42,447 nt of DNA from Bradyrhizobium sp. 164 (GTDB taxonomy: Bacteria > Pseudomonadota > Alphaproteobacteria > Rhizobiales > Xanthobacteraceae): contig NZ_JADPKA010000107.1 in the NCBI RefSeq assembly GCF_023073715.1, positions 1-42,447 of the forward strand. Reading direction: 5' to 3'. Positions 18,946 to 26,193 of the stretch are shown here, one piece after another. Within the stretch, counting starts at the first letter, position 1. Every line of letters begins with the position of its first letter. The notes under the pieces are model-generated. The model was not told the origin of the DNA and searched no databases. It was given only the letters and a program-made list of their open reading frames with translations. The position numbers and the translations under genes were made by a program.

Positions 18946-19971
18946 CTACGCCATCGCCCGCTGCGGCAAGAGCTCCGCTATCTGTACAGCATTCAATGCC
19001 GCGCCCTTGAGCAGCTGATCGGCCGCGACGAACATCGAGATCGAATGTCCTGTGGGGTCGCTGAGGTCCTTGCGGATGCGGCCGACCAGGACGTCGTCCT
19101 GGCCCGAGGCGTCGATCGGCATAGGGAAGTAGTTCTTGGCGCGGTCGTCGATCACCTTGACGCCGGGCGCCTGCGCCATGATGGCGCGGACCTGGTCCTC
19201 GGTGATCGGCTTCTCGCATTCGAAGGTGATGGCTTCGCAATGGGCGCGCAGCACCGGCACGCGCACGCAGGTGACGCCGACGGCAATGGTCTCATCCTCG
19301 AAGATCTTGCGGGTCTCCTTGATGACCTTGGTCTCTTCATCATTGTAGCCGGTCTCAGGATCGACCGCGGTGTTGTGGTTGAAGAGGTTGAAGGCGTAGG
19401 GGTGCGGCATCACCTTTGGCGTATAGACCTGCCCGTTGAGATTGGCGCGGGTGGATTCGACGAGCTCCTCCATCGCCGCGGCGCCGGCGCCGGAAGCCGC
19501 CTGATAGGTCGAGATGATCACCCGCTTGATGCGGTTCTTCTGGTGGATCGGCCAGAGCGGCACCAGCGCCGTGATGGCCGCGCAGTTCGGGTTGGCAATG
19601 ATGCCCTTGTGATCACGAATGCGGTTTGCGTTGATCTCGGGGATCACCAGCGGCACGTTCGGGTCCATGCGGAAGGCGGAGGAATTGTCGACCACGACCG
19701 CGCCGGCCTTGACCGCGATCGGCGCGAACTTCTTGGAGATGCTGCCGCCGGCGGAGAACAGGGCGATGTCGACGCCGTCAAAAGCGCGCTCGGTCAATTC
19801 CTCGATGACGACCTGTTGCCCGCGGAACGACACTGTCTTGCCCGCCGAGCGGGCGCTCGCCAGCGCCTTGAGCTTGCCGACGCGAAAGCCGCGCTTGTCC
19901 ATGGTGGCGATAAATTCGGCGCCCACCGCACCGGTGACGCCGACAATCGCGACGACGGGATCGTTACTCAC
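18946..19971 (-). CDS. asd: Aspartate-semialdehyde dehydrogenase
   Basis: 341 residues from GTG 19971 (SNDPVVAIVGVTGAVGAEF). An ATG four codons upstream is in frame, but it lies inside the ribosome-binding site: GGAGG ends five bases before the GTG, so the GTG is preferred. The enzyme reduces aspartyl phosphate to aspartate semialdehyde for lysine, methionine and threonine and for diaminopimelate. Seen: Rossmann GVTGAVG, SAGGSISK, DNSSAFRM, catalytic Cys130 in NPNCAA, STYQAASGAGAAAMEEL, and RVPVLRAHCEA. The upstream region carries what looks like a threonine attenuator (20005-20175), unusual for a monocistronic asd. Confidence 0.96.
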   Translation of the reverse strand: MSNDPVVAIVGVTGAVGAEFIATMDKRGFRVGKLKALASARSAGKTVSFRGQQVVIEELTERAFDGVDIALFSAGGSISKKFAPIAVKAGAVVVDNSSAFRMDPNVPLVIPEINANRIRDHKGIIANPNCAAITALVPLWPIHQKNRIKRVIISTYQAASGAGAAAMEELVESTRANLNGQVYTPKVMPHPYAFNLFNHNTAVDPETGYNDEETKVIKETRKIFEDETIAVGVTCVRVPVLRAHCEAITFECEKPITEDQVRAIMAQAPGVKVIDDRAKNYFPMPIDASGQDDVLVGRIRKDLSDPTGHSISMFVAADQLLKGAALNAVQIAELLPQRAMA

Positions 19972-20004
19972 TTTGTCCTCCATTGCATTGAGAATTTAGA
20001 CAAC

Positions 20005-20036
20005 AAAAAAGCCCCGGACCATCGAGGGCGGGGCTT
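20005..20036 (-). terminator. Attenuator hairpin before asd
   Basis: On the minus strand AAGCCCCG (20036-20029) pairs with CGGGGCTT (20016-20009) and is followed by a T run (20010-20005). It sits 30 bases after the leader-ORF stop and about 34 bases before the asd start. Since no gene between the leader promoter and asd needs ending here, it is best read as an intrinsic attenuator. Confidence 0.7.
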
Positions 20037-20066
20037 CGGTAGAGCTGATGCGTTTAAGTCGACGAC

Positions 20067-20138
20067 CTACGCGCGCACGCCTCCCCCGGCCCCTGAGGCC
20101 GTGGTGGTTTTGGTCGTGCGTTTGGTGGTCGCGAACAT
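20067..20138 (-). CDS. Putative threonine leader peptide of asd
   Basis: A 23-residue frame, MFATTKRTTKTTTASGAGG followed by GVRA. Seven of residues 4-13 are Thr (five ACC and two ACG codons) and two are Lys; the layout recalls the thr leader peptide of E. coli (a Thr-run followed by a small-residue tail), though that has Ile codons too. A promoter (20147-20175) would start transcription within one or two bases of the AUG, and a terminator hairpin lies 30 bases after the stop. Inferred role: ribosome stalling at Thr (or Lys) codons when charged tRNA is scarce, allowing asd transcription. Confidence 0.65.
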   Translation of the reverse strand: MFATTKRTTKTTTASGAGGGVRA

Positions 20139-20146
20139 GGCGGCGA

Positions 20147-20175
20147 CTTATGCGGGAGAGTCTTGCAGCCGTCAA
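20147..20175 (-). promoter_or_regulatory. Promoter of the asd leader transcript
   Basis: On the minus strand TTGACG (20175-20170), a 17-base spacer and CATAAG (20152-20147). With the usual 6-9 base discriminator the first nucleotide falls at or next to the leader AUG (20138), so the leader message would be leaderless, as reported for the trp leader of Sinorhizobium. Confidence 0.6.
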
Positions 20176-20214
20176 TGGCTTTCCGCCCCGGTCGATGCCG
20201 GGGCCGGGCCGCCG

Positions 20215-20817
20215 CTATTTGGCCCGCGCGCCCGGCGGCTCCAGGATGACCTCCTTGAGGTCGTCGCCGCTGATCACGACAATCGCAAAATTGAGACGGC
20301 CGCGTTCGCGCACCAGCCCGCCGCTGATTGCCTTGCCCGAGGCTGCGCGTTCGGCGACGCGCACGGCGTCGGCGAGGCGGTGCCTGATCGCGCCGAGCGC
20401 TGCGAGGTTGTCGCGGTCCTCATGGTCGAGCTCGGCGAGGGGGAGGGCGGCTTCCCCGCCGACGAGCTCTCCGGTCAACGCGTTGATGGTGTGGCGCCAG
20501 ATCCGGTCATTGTGCAGGGTTTTCACCCGGTAGACCGGGGCGCCGGAAGCTCCATCGAAACTCACATCTGCCGTGGTGGCGCCGGCGTGTCGGCCTTCTG
20601 CAATCGCCATGGCCTGGCTGATCGAGATCGACGAGCTGCGGAAGCGCTCGATCTCGCGGCTGACCGCCTGGCGGTCCGCTTCGGCATCACCATCTGTGTC
20701 GCTGTGAAGCGCGGTCGGCGTGCCTGCGGTCATGATCGCCTGTGCCGGTGCCGCGAGGAGCAGTGCGGGCAGGGCGATCGCAAGCAGTTGCGAGGTCCAT
20801 CGTTTGGCTGTCGTCAT
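20215..20817 (-). CDS. Exported PepSY-domain protein
   Basis: 200 residues from ATG 20817, eight bases after GAGGG (the frame runs on 22 codons upstream). Signal peptide 1-28 (LLAIALPALLLAAPAQA). Two PepSY units: ISISQAMAIAEGRHAGATTADVSF...VYRVKTLHNDRIWRHTINALTGEL and a second from about residue 105 (HRLADAVRVAERAASGKAISGGL...NFAIVVISGDDLKEVIL). PepSY domains are thought to bind or inhibit peptidases or redox modules. The promoter region holds a palindrome identical in pattern to that before the patatin-TetR unit (20990-21008), so it is probably controlled by that TetR. Confidence 0.8.
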   Translation of the reverse strand: MTTAKRWTSQLLAIALPALLLAAPAQAIMTAGTPTALHSDTDGDAEADRQAVSREIERFRSSSISISQAMAIAEGRHAGATTADVSFDGASGAPVYRVKTLHNDRIWRHTINALTGELVGGEAALPLAELDHEDRDNLAALGAIRHRLADAVRVAERAASGKAISGGLVRERGRLNFAIVVISGDDLKEVILEPPGARAK

Positions 20818-20980
20818 GCTCGAAACCCTCGGCCAGCGAGTGTGCCGGATGATCGTAAAGAATTCGCGGCCGACCTTGGGCACCGGTCGGCCGCGGAGCG
20901 CCGCATCGGGCTGTACCCGGCGCGACGATCGAAGCGGTACGGACCTCCTTGGGGCTGGTGAAAAAAGCGGTCCGTCTCGC

Positions 20981-21009
20981 CTTATAACAAAACCATACCG
21001 TATCGTTTC
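20981..21009 (-). promoter_or_regulatory. Predicted promoter of the PepSY gene overlapping the operator
   Basis: On the minus strand a TATAAG box (20986-20981) is preceded at 17 bases by a weak GAAACG. The palindrome 20990-21008 fills the space between them, as expected for repression by occlusion. The -35 match is poor. Confidence 0.4.
20990..21008. promoter_or_regulatory. TetR operator candidate 1 (before PepSY gene)
   Basis: AAACCATACCGTATCGTTT: a 19-base palindrome centred on base 20999 with eight of nine pairs matching. The pattern AAAC-N-ATAC-N-GTAT-N-GTTT also occurs at 23207-23227 and nowhere else that I saw in the window. Confidence 0.65.
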
Positions 21010-21068
21010 ATTTGGTCAATGGCCGAGGCACGGGTTCTTGGGAATTTGATCGCGAGCTCACGGAATTG

Positions 21069-21848
21069 TCAGCGGGACGGGCGCCGCGGCGTGCTCTTTG
21101 CGGCGCTCTGGACGCGGTCGGCGGGTCCCAGCGCGCCGGCCAGGAACAGCTTGATCGCCGCACGCATGCGCTTCTCCGCAGGTTTTAGCTCCAGCGCCGT
21201 TCCGAACGTCGCCATGCGGTGGGTGTGCCCGACGACCACGTCGAGAAACACCTCGGCTGCAATGGTGGTGTCTTCGACATCAAGTGCGCCTTGCGCCACC
21301 AGGTGATCGAATAAGCGCGCCGTGGTGGCGACGGCCTTGAGCCAGCCTTCTTCCTTGCCGAGCTTGGCGACGTCAGGGAAGTTGATGGCTTGTGACGTCA
21401 TCATGCGGCTGAAGGCGACGGCGTCGGGACCGCAGGTGAATGTGAGCATCTCGCGCCCGATCTCGACCAGCCGCTGCTCGACCGAGATGTTCGCGGCGCT
21501 AGAGAGTTGCGTCTCCGCGGCTGCCGACAACGGTGCAAGCCATCGTGCGATCTCGCGCCTCAGCACGGCCGCAAACAGCCCTCGTTTGTCGCCGTAACGG
21601 GAATAGACTGTGGGCTTGCTGACCCGGGCCGCTTCCGCGACTGCGTCGAGCGAGGTCGCGTCGAAGCCGCGATCGAGGAATAGGCGGGTGGCGACCTCGA
21701 TCAGCCGCTGATCGCGCTCGATCGCGGCGGTCTTCGTCGGCCGGCCGCCGCGCGATTTCGGCACCTCGCGCCGTGGCGCAGCCGGTCTGGTCTTGGTCGC
21801 AGTCAATCCCATGCCCAATGATTCCTGCGCGATCGTGATATCAGTCAT
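21069..21848 (-). CDS. TetR/AcrR-family repressor (AefR-like C-terminal domain)
   Basis: 259 residues from ATG 21848. The frame opens at 21941, seven bases after the patatin stop, and another ATG is at 21812; none has a strong ribosome-binding site, so the N-terminus is uncertain. A basic tail GGRPTKTAA leads into the TetR helix-turn-helix (RLIEVATRLFLDRGFDATSLDAVAEAARVSKPTVYSRYGDKRGLFAAVL). The C-terminal half (MMTSQAINFPDVAKL...EGWLKAVATTARLFDHLV...EVFLDVVVGHTHRMATFG) fits the AefR-like ligand domain. It follows the patatin gene in one unit; two identical-pattern palindromes before that unit and before the PepSY gene are its likely operators. Confidence 0.88.
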   Translation of the reverse strand: MTDITIAQESLGMGLTATKTRPAAPRREVPKSRGGRPTKTAAIERDQRLIEVATRLFLDRGFDATSLDAVAEAARVSKPTVYSRYGDKRGLFAAVLRREIARWLAPLSAAAETQLSSAANISVEQRLVEIGREMLTFTCGPDAVAFSRMMTSQAINFPDVAKLGKEEGWLKAVATTARLFDHLVAQGALDVEDTTIAAEVFLDVVVGHTHRMATFGTALELKPAEKRMRAAIKLFLAGALGPADRVQSAAKSTPRRPSR

Positions 21849-21947
21849 TCGCTCTATATCGCGCAGCAGCGGGGGCGTCATCGCGAATCTGGCCGATTTG
21901 GCCGTGTCATCAACGGTTTCCCTGTGGCCTCGTTCCGTCATGAGGGA

Positions 21948-23186
21948 TCACGGAAGCGTCGAAATCCAGGCTTGGCCGGAAGCCGCCTTGTCATATCCGT
22001 ACTGATACAGCGCCCGCATGTAGGCGGTATCGAACCCTTCCGAGGGCGCCGCCGGATAGTCGCGCGCGATGTAGGAGAGATGGAAGCCGAGGCGGTTGCG
22101 CTTGGCGAAATCATAGGTGGAGAAGATGATCGAGCGCGTCTGCGACTGGGTGATCGACGACAGGCTGCGCGAGGCGACGTCGATGGTGCTGTTGGAGACG
22201 AGCTCGAAGTTGCGTTCGATCTTCTTGTTGACGAGGATGTAGATGTCCATCTTCGTGTTGCCCGGCAGGCGGCTGCCTTGGAACAGCAGGGCTTCCGGCA
22301 ACGTCAGCACCGGCGCCGTCACCCCGCCGTCGACATGCATCTCCTGGAAACGCCGGCCCTGGCCTTCGGCGTCGATAATGATCGGCGGAAAAACCAGCGG
22401 AATGCTGGCGGAGGCCGCCATCACGTCGCGAAACAGCTTTAGCGCCTCGGCTGTCCCGACCGCGGCGATCTTGCCCATGTCCCAGATCGCGGTCCGCTGG
22501 GTGTCGAGATCGGTCGTCACCACCAATAGCTTCCGGCCCTTGGCATTCTCGCGCGCGACTTGCGCCATGATCTCGGGTCCGACATAGCGGGCGACGAGCT
22601 CGCGCAGCCGCGTGTTGCCGAACAGGCCGGATCCGAATAGCACCCGCATGATGCTGGGATCCTTCAGGAGGCTCTCGGCGATGCCGCTGGTGTAGACCTC
22701 CTTCAGCGTGTCGTCATATTGCGAGCCGAGGAATGCAAACGGCGCGATGAGGCCGCCGGTGCTGACGCCCGAGACGACCGAGAAGGTGGGACGGGTTCTG
22801 GACGCGGTCCAGCCGTTCAGCACGCCGACGCCATAGGCGCCGTCGGCACCGCCGCCGGATAGCGCCAGGTAGGTCTTGGTCGCGGTGCTGTTGTCTTTCT
22901 CGAAGCTGAATTTCGTAACGGGCTCGTCGGCGTAGCGCCGGAGCCCATCGATGTCGAGCACGCGCGATGTGCTGGCTTCAGCGGCCGTGTAGGGCGTCCG
23001 GGGCAGGGACGTGCAGGCACCGAGCGCCAGGCTGCACGTCAAGACCAGGACTCCGCCCAGGCGGGCGCCTATCGGCCTTGTCCAGCCCTGCGATGGGGCG
23101 GACATGTCAGTCGAACTTGAAGGGTAGGGCATCGTCGGTGGCGGGCGATCATACTCATACGGCCGCCGGCAAATCTGCCGCGGCAT
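21948..23186 (-). CDS. Patatin-like phospholipase, lipoprotein
   Basis: 412 residues from ATG 23186, which has GGAGG ten bases upstream; a start at 23105 (MSAPSQGW) would give a more usual lipoprotein signal. The hydrophobic segment VLVLTCSLALGAC ends in a lipobox with Cys, so it is probably anchored in the outer or inner membrane. Patatin fold: oxyanion loop LSGGGADGAYG, nucleophile Ser in GVSTG, and catalytic Asp in DGG (HVDGGVTAP). The reaction is hydrolysis of lipid acyl esters. It is followed seven bases later by the TetR gene, and an operator overlaps its promoter. Confidence 0.9.
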   Translation of the reverse strand: MPRQICRRPYEYDRPPPTMPYPSSSTDMSAPSQGWTRPIGARLGGVLVLTCSLALGACTSLPRTPYTAAEASTSRVLDIDGLRRYADEPVTKFSFEKDNSTATKTYLALSGGGADGAYGVGVLNGWTASRTRPTFSVVSGVSTGGLIAPFAFLGSQYDDTLKEVYTSGIAESLLKDPSIMRVLFGSGLFGNTRLRELVARYVGPEIMAQVARENAKGRKLLVVTTDLDTQRTAIWDMGKIAAVGTAEALKLFRDVMAASASIPLVFPPIIIDAEGQGRRFQEMHVDGGVTAPVLTLPEALLFQGSRLPGNTKMDIYILVNKKIERNFELVSNSTIDVASRSLSSITQSQTRSIIFSTYDFAKRNRLGFHLSYIARDYPAAPSEGFDTAYMRALYQYGYDKAASGQAWISTLP

Positions 23187-23206
23187 TCTCGTCCAGCCTC
23201 CAAAGT

Positions 23207-23227
23207 AAAACTATACTGTATCGTTTT
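23207..23227. promoter_or_regulatory. TetR operator candidate 2 (before patatin-TetR unit)
   Basis: AAAACTATACTGTATCGTTTT: a 21-base palindrome centred on 23217 with nine of ten pairs matching; its core equals operator 1 (AAAC-N-ATAC-N-GTAT-C-GTTT). It lies 21 bases before the patatin start and overlaps a TATAGT box on the minus strand. This would make the TetR protein autoregulated. It is also 118 bases before the divergent tgt. Confidence 0.65.
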
Positions 23228-23345
23228 GTTTAACAAGAGCGGCGGACCTCGATATCGCTCAAGTCCTCCCAGTTGAGCCATTGGCCGGCCATGGCATGGT
23301 TCGGGCGGGTTGATCGACGTCCTCCGACACGCAATAAGCACCGCC

Positions 23346-24491
23346 ATGAATCCCGACAATGATCTTCCCAATCACTTTGAGTTGCTCGCTACCGATGGCG
23401 CCGCGCGCAGCGGGCGCCTGACGACGCCCCACGGCGTGGTGCGGACGCCGGCCTTCATGCCGGTCGGCACCGCCGGTGCCATGAAGGGCATGCACTGGCG
23501 CGAGGTGCGCGACGCCGGCGCCGACATCGTGCTCGGCAACACCTATCATCTGATGCTGCGGCCCGGCGCCGAGCGGATCGCGGCGCTTGGCGGCTTGCAG
23601 ACCTTCACCGGCTGGAACGGGCCGATGCTGACGGATTCCGGCGGCTTCCAGGTGATGTCGCTGGCGGATCTGCGCAAGGTCAGCGAGCACGCCGTCACCT
23701 TCCGCTCGCATATCGACGGTGCCAAGGTCGAGCTGTCGCCGGAGCGCTCGATCGAGGTGCAGCGCTTGCTCGGCTCCGACATCGCCATGCAGATGGACGA
23801 ATGTGTGCGGCTACCGGCCGAGCGTGATGACATCGAGCGGGCGATGCGCCTGTCGCTCCGTTGGGCCGAGCGCAGCAAGCGGGCCTTCGAGAGCGCGCCC
23901 GCTGGTTACATGCTGTTCGGCATCGTGCAGGGCGGCGACGTGCCGCAGCTTCGCCATGCAAGCGCGCAAGGCCTGGTCGAGCTCGGCTTCCACGGCTATG
24001 CGATCGGCGGCCTTGCCGTCGGCGAGCCGCAGGCGGTGATGCTGGGGATGATTGACGAGACCGCCCCGCTGCTGCCGCAAGAGCGCCCGCGTTACCTCAT
24101 GGGCGTCGGCACGCCCGACGACATCCTCGAGGCGGTCAAGCGCGGTGTCGACATGTTCGATTGCGTGATGCCGACGCGCAATGGCCGTCACGGCGTCGCC
24201 TTCACGCGCTTCGGCCAGGTCAATTTGCGCAACGCGCGCCACGCCGAAGATCCGCGTCCGCTCGATGAGGAGAGCTCATGGCCCTCGACGCGCAGCTGCG
24301 CTCGCGCCTATCTGCATCATCTCGTCAAGGCAGGCGAGACGCTCGGGGCGATGCTGCTGTCCGAGATCAATATCGCTTACTATCAAACCCTGATGCAGGG
24401 CATCAGGGTTGCGATCGCACAGGGCAAGTTCGAGGAGTTCTATCAGCTTACGCGTGAGGACTGGGCGAGGGGCGACATCGCCCCGCGCTAG
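23346..24491 (+). CDS. tgt: tRNA-guanine transglycosylase, zinc-site residues missing
   Basis: 381 residues from ATG 23346 (MNPDNDLPNHFELLATDG); a TTG 12 codons earlier is less likely. Tgt exchanges guanine 34 of GUN-anticodon tRNAs for preQ1. Seen: GVVRTPAFMPVGT, GNTYHLMLRPG, nucleophile Asp in LTDSGGFQVMS, FGIVQGGD, the second catalytic Asp in MFDCVMPTRNGRHG, and the RAYLHHL helix. Odd: the usual zinc motif C-x-C-x-x-C before that helix reads SSWPSTRSC, so the three Cys ligands are absent, although the following His is kept. This may be a lineage trait. Partner queA lies upstream on the same strand. Confidence 0.93.
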   Translation: MNPDNDLPNHFELLATDGAARSGRLTTPHGVVRTPAFMPVGTAGAMKGMHWREVRDAGADIVLGNTYHLMLRPGAERIAALGGLQTFTGWNGPMLTDSGGFQVMSLADLRKVSEHAVTFRSHIDGAKVELSPERSIEVQRLLGSDIAMQMDECVRLPAERDDIERAMRLSLRWAERSKRAFESAPAGYMLFGIVQGGDVPQLRHASAQGLVELGFHGYAIGGLAVGEPQAVMLGMIDETAPLLPQERPRYLMGVGTPDDILEAVKRGVDMFDCVMPTRNGRHGVAFTRFGQVNLRNARHAEDPRPLDEESSWPSTRSCARAYLHHLVKAGETLGAMLLSEINIAYYQTLMQGIRVAIAQGKFEEFYQLTREDWARGDIAPR

Positions 24492-24504
24492 AGCAACTCC
24501 ACGA

Positions 24505-24723
24505 TCAGTTGCATACGAACCGCTGCTTGATGGCGTGCTTGGTGACGAAGCCGTAGCCGCAATTATCGCAGGTCCAGAGATAGCTGATCACGCGGTCCGA
24601 GACGTAGGCGGATGCTTCGGCGGCGACCATGGAGTCGGCGCAGACCGGACAGGTGGGCAACTCGCTGCAACGCGGATCGCGGTTGAGCGCGACGGTCGAC
24701 AACACTTCAGCAATCGCTGACAT
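24505..24723 (-). CDS. Small zinc-ribbon protein
   Basis: 72 residues from ATG 24723, six bases after GGGAGAGG (the frame extends much further upstream without signal). Two Cys pairs, CPVC at 25-28 and CDNC at 52-55, with an aromatic W-x-CDNCGYGF knuckle form a zinc ribbon. It converges on tgt, 13 bases apart. I know of no assigned function; other zinc ribbons in the window are at 32249, 34546 and 42187. Confidence 0.75.
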   Translation of the reverse strand: MSAIAEVLSTVALNRDPRCSELPTCPVCADSMVAAEASAYVSDRVISYLWTCDNCGYGFVTKHAIKQRFVCN

Positions 24724-24836
24724 CGTGGTGACCTCTCCCTGCTTGAGACTTAAGTCTAACATAAGCAGATGCGCTTGACGAGGTCGCAACACAAATGCGT
24801 TGGTTTTCTGATATTGGCAGCTCACGTGATTTTGCG

Positions 24837-24863
24837 ATGCAGCGTATTTAACATGTGCTGCAT
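24837..24863. promoter_or_regulatory. Inverted repeat upstream of cysK
   Basis: ATGCAGC (24837-24843) faces GCTGCAT (24857-24863) with a 13-base AT-richer spacer (GTATTTAACATGT). It lies 85 bases before cysK, and 114 bases before the divergent zinc-ribbon gene. A regulator site is possible; the responsible protein is unknown. Confidence 0.35.
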
Positions 24864-24947
24864 TGTCGCTTGCGTGTCGCCGCAAGCTGTCCGTAACTGC
24901 GCAAGAGCCGCGACAGAAGCGCAGATCGTCGCCACAGGGAGTTCATC

Positions 24948-25925
24948 ATGGACGCATCGTCCAACACGGGTGCAGCGCACCAGCCCGGTCGCGGCCGGAT
25001 CTATGACTCGATCGTCGAGGCTTTTGGCGACACGCCGATCGTGCGGTTGCAGCGACTGCCCGGCATGCACGGCGTGAATGCGACCATTTTGGCAAAACTT
25101 GAATATTTCAGCCCGGCCGCGAGCGTGAAGGACCGCATCGGTGCGGCTATGATCATCGCCATGGAGAAGGCGGGCATCATCACGCCCGACACCGTGTTGA
25201 TCGAGCCGACGTCCGGAAATACCGGAATCGCGCTTGCCTTCGTCGCGGCCTCGCGCGGCTACCGGCTCAAGCTGGTAATGCCGGAGTCGATGTCGATCGA
25301 GCGGCGCAAGATGCTGGCCTTTCTCGGTGCCGAACTGGTGCTGACTCCGGCAGCCCAGGGCATGAAGGGCGCCATTGCCGCCGCGGAAGAACTGTTGAAG
25401 ACGACGCCGAACTCGGTGATGCCGCAGCAGTTCAAGAACCTCGCCAATCCCGAGGTGCACCGCCGCACCACGGCGGAAGAGATCTGGAATGACACGGCGG
25501 GCCGCATCGATATCTTCGTCGCCGGGGTCGGCACCGGAGGCACCATCACGGGCGTCGGCCAAGTGCTGAAGCCGCGCAAACCATCCTTGCGGGTGGTGGC
25601 GGTCGAGCCGGAGGAGAGCCCGGTGCTCTCAGGCGGCCAGCACACCGCGCACAAGATCCAGGGCATCGGTGCCGGCTTCGTCCCCGACATCCTCGATCGC
25701 TCCGTGATCGACGAAATCGTCAAGATCAACTCGACCATGGCAATCGAGACCTCCCGCGCGCTGGCGCGGCATGAGGGCATTCCAGGCGGCATCTCCTCGG
25801 GCGCCGCGATCGCGGCGGCGCTCCAGATCGGCAAGCGCCCCGAAGCTGCGGGAAAAACCATCCTGGCGGTGGTGCCGTCCTTCTCCGAGCGGTATCTTTC
25901 AACGGCTCTGTTTGAGGGAATCTAG
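24948..25925 (+). CDS. cysK: Cysteine synthase A (O-acetylserine sulfhydrylase)
   Basis: 325 residues, AGGGAG upstream of ATG 24948. PLP enzyme making cysteine from O-acetylserine and sulfide. Seen: GDTPIVRL, Lys61 in SPAASVKDRIG as the PLP Schiff base, PTSGNTGIALA phosphate/substrate loop, GTGGTITGVG phosphate loop, and the closing PEAAGKTILAVVPSFSERYLST with the Ser for the pyridine nitrogen. Normal length. A BrnA-like gene follows after three bases, so both are co-transcribed. Confidence 0.96.
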   Translation: MDASSNTGAAHQPGRGRIYDSIVEAFGDTPIVRLQRLPGMHGVNATILAKLEYFSPAASVKDRIGAAMIIAMEKAGIITPDTVLIEPTSGNTGIALAFVAASRGYRLKLVMPESMSIERRKMLAFLGAELVLTPAAQGMKGAIAAAEELLKTTPNSVMPQQFKNLANPEVHRRTTAEEIWNDTAGRIDIFVAGVGTGGTITGVGQVLKPRKPSLRVVAVEPEESPVLSGGQHTAHKIQGIGAGFVPDILDRSVIDEIVKINSTMAIETSRALARHEGIPGGISSGAAIAAALQIGKRPEAAGKTILAVVPSFSERYLSTALFEGI

Positions 25926-25928
25926 GAT

Positions 25929-26168
25929 ATGGCGGATCAACCAAGACGGCCGCGTACGCTTGGCGACGCCAGGACGGAAGCTGAGGCGGCGTTCAAGAAG
26001 GTGACAGCCAAGGCCGCCGTGGCGCCGCCCAAGCAAACCGCCGTTCCCGGCATCAAGGAACAGGTCACGCTGCGTATCGACCAGGACGTGCTGGAGTTCT
26101 TCCAGGAGGGCGGGCCGGGCTGGCAGGACCGCATCAACGAGGCGCTGCGGAAGGCCGCGGGGAAGTAG
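25929..26168 (+). CDS. BrnA-like (DUF4415) antitoxin without toxin
   Basis: 79 residues, starting three bases after cysK. The N-terminal third is Ala/Lys/Arg-rich and probably unstructured. The C-terminal 40 residues (VTLRIDQDVLEFFQEGGPGW then QDRINEALRKA) match the BrnA antitoxin pattern: a ribbon strand LRID, DVLEFF helix, G-x-GW turn and RINEALR helix, i.e. a ribbon-helix-helix DNA-binding fold. No BrnT-type RNase toxin is beside it on either strand. It may regulate cysK or act on other loci. Confidence 0.75.
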   Translation: MADQPRRPRTLGDARTEAEAAFKKVTAKAAVAPPKQTAVPGIKEQVTLRIDQDVLEFFQEGGPGWQDRINEALRKAAGK

Positions 26169-26193
26169 GCACCGCAGCCCAGGCAGCGGACCG

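Noticed and set aside
18925..20961. 678-codon plus-strand frame across asd and the PepSY gene
   Set aside because: Asp/Gly/His-rich antisense of two well-supported genes and of the Thr leader; no ribosome-binding site.
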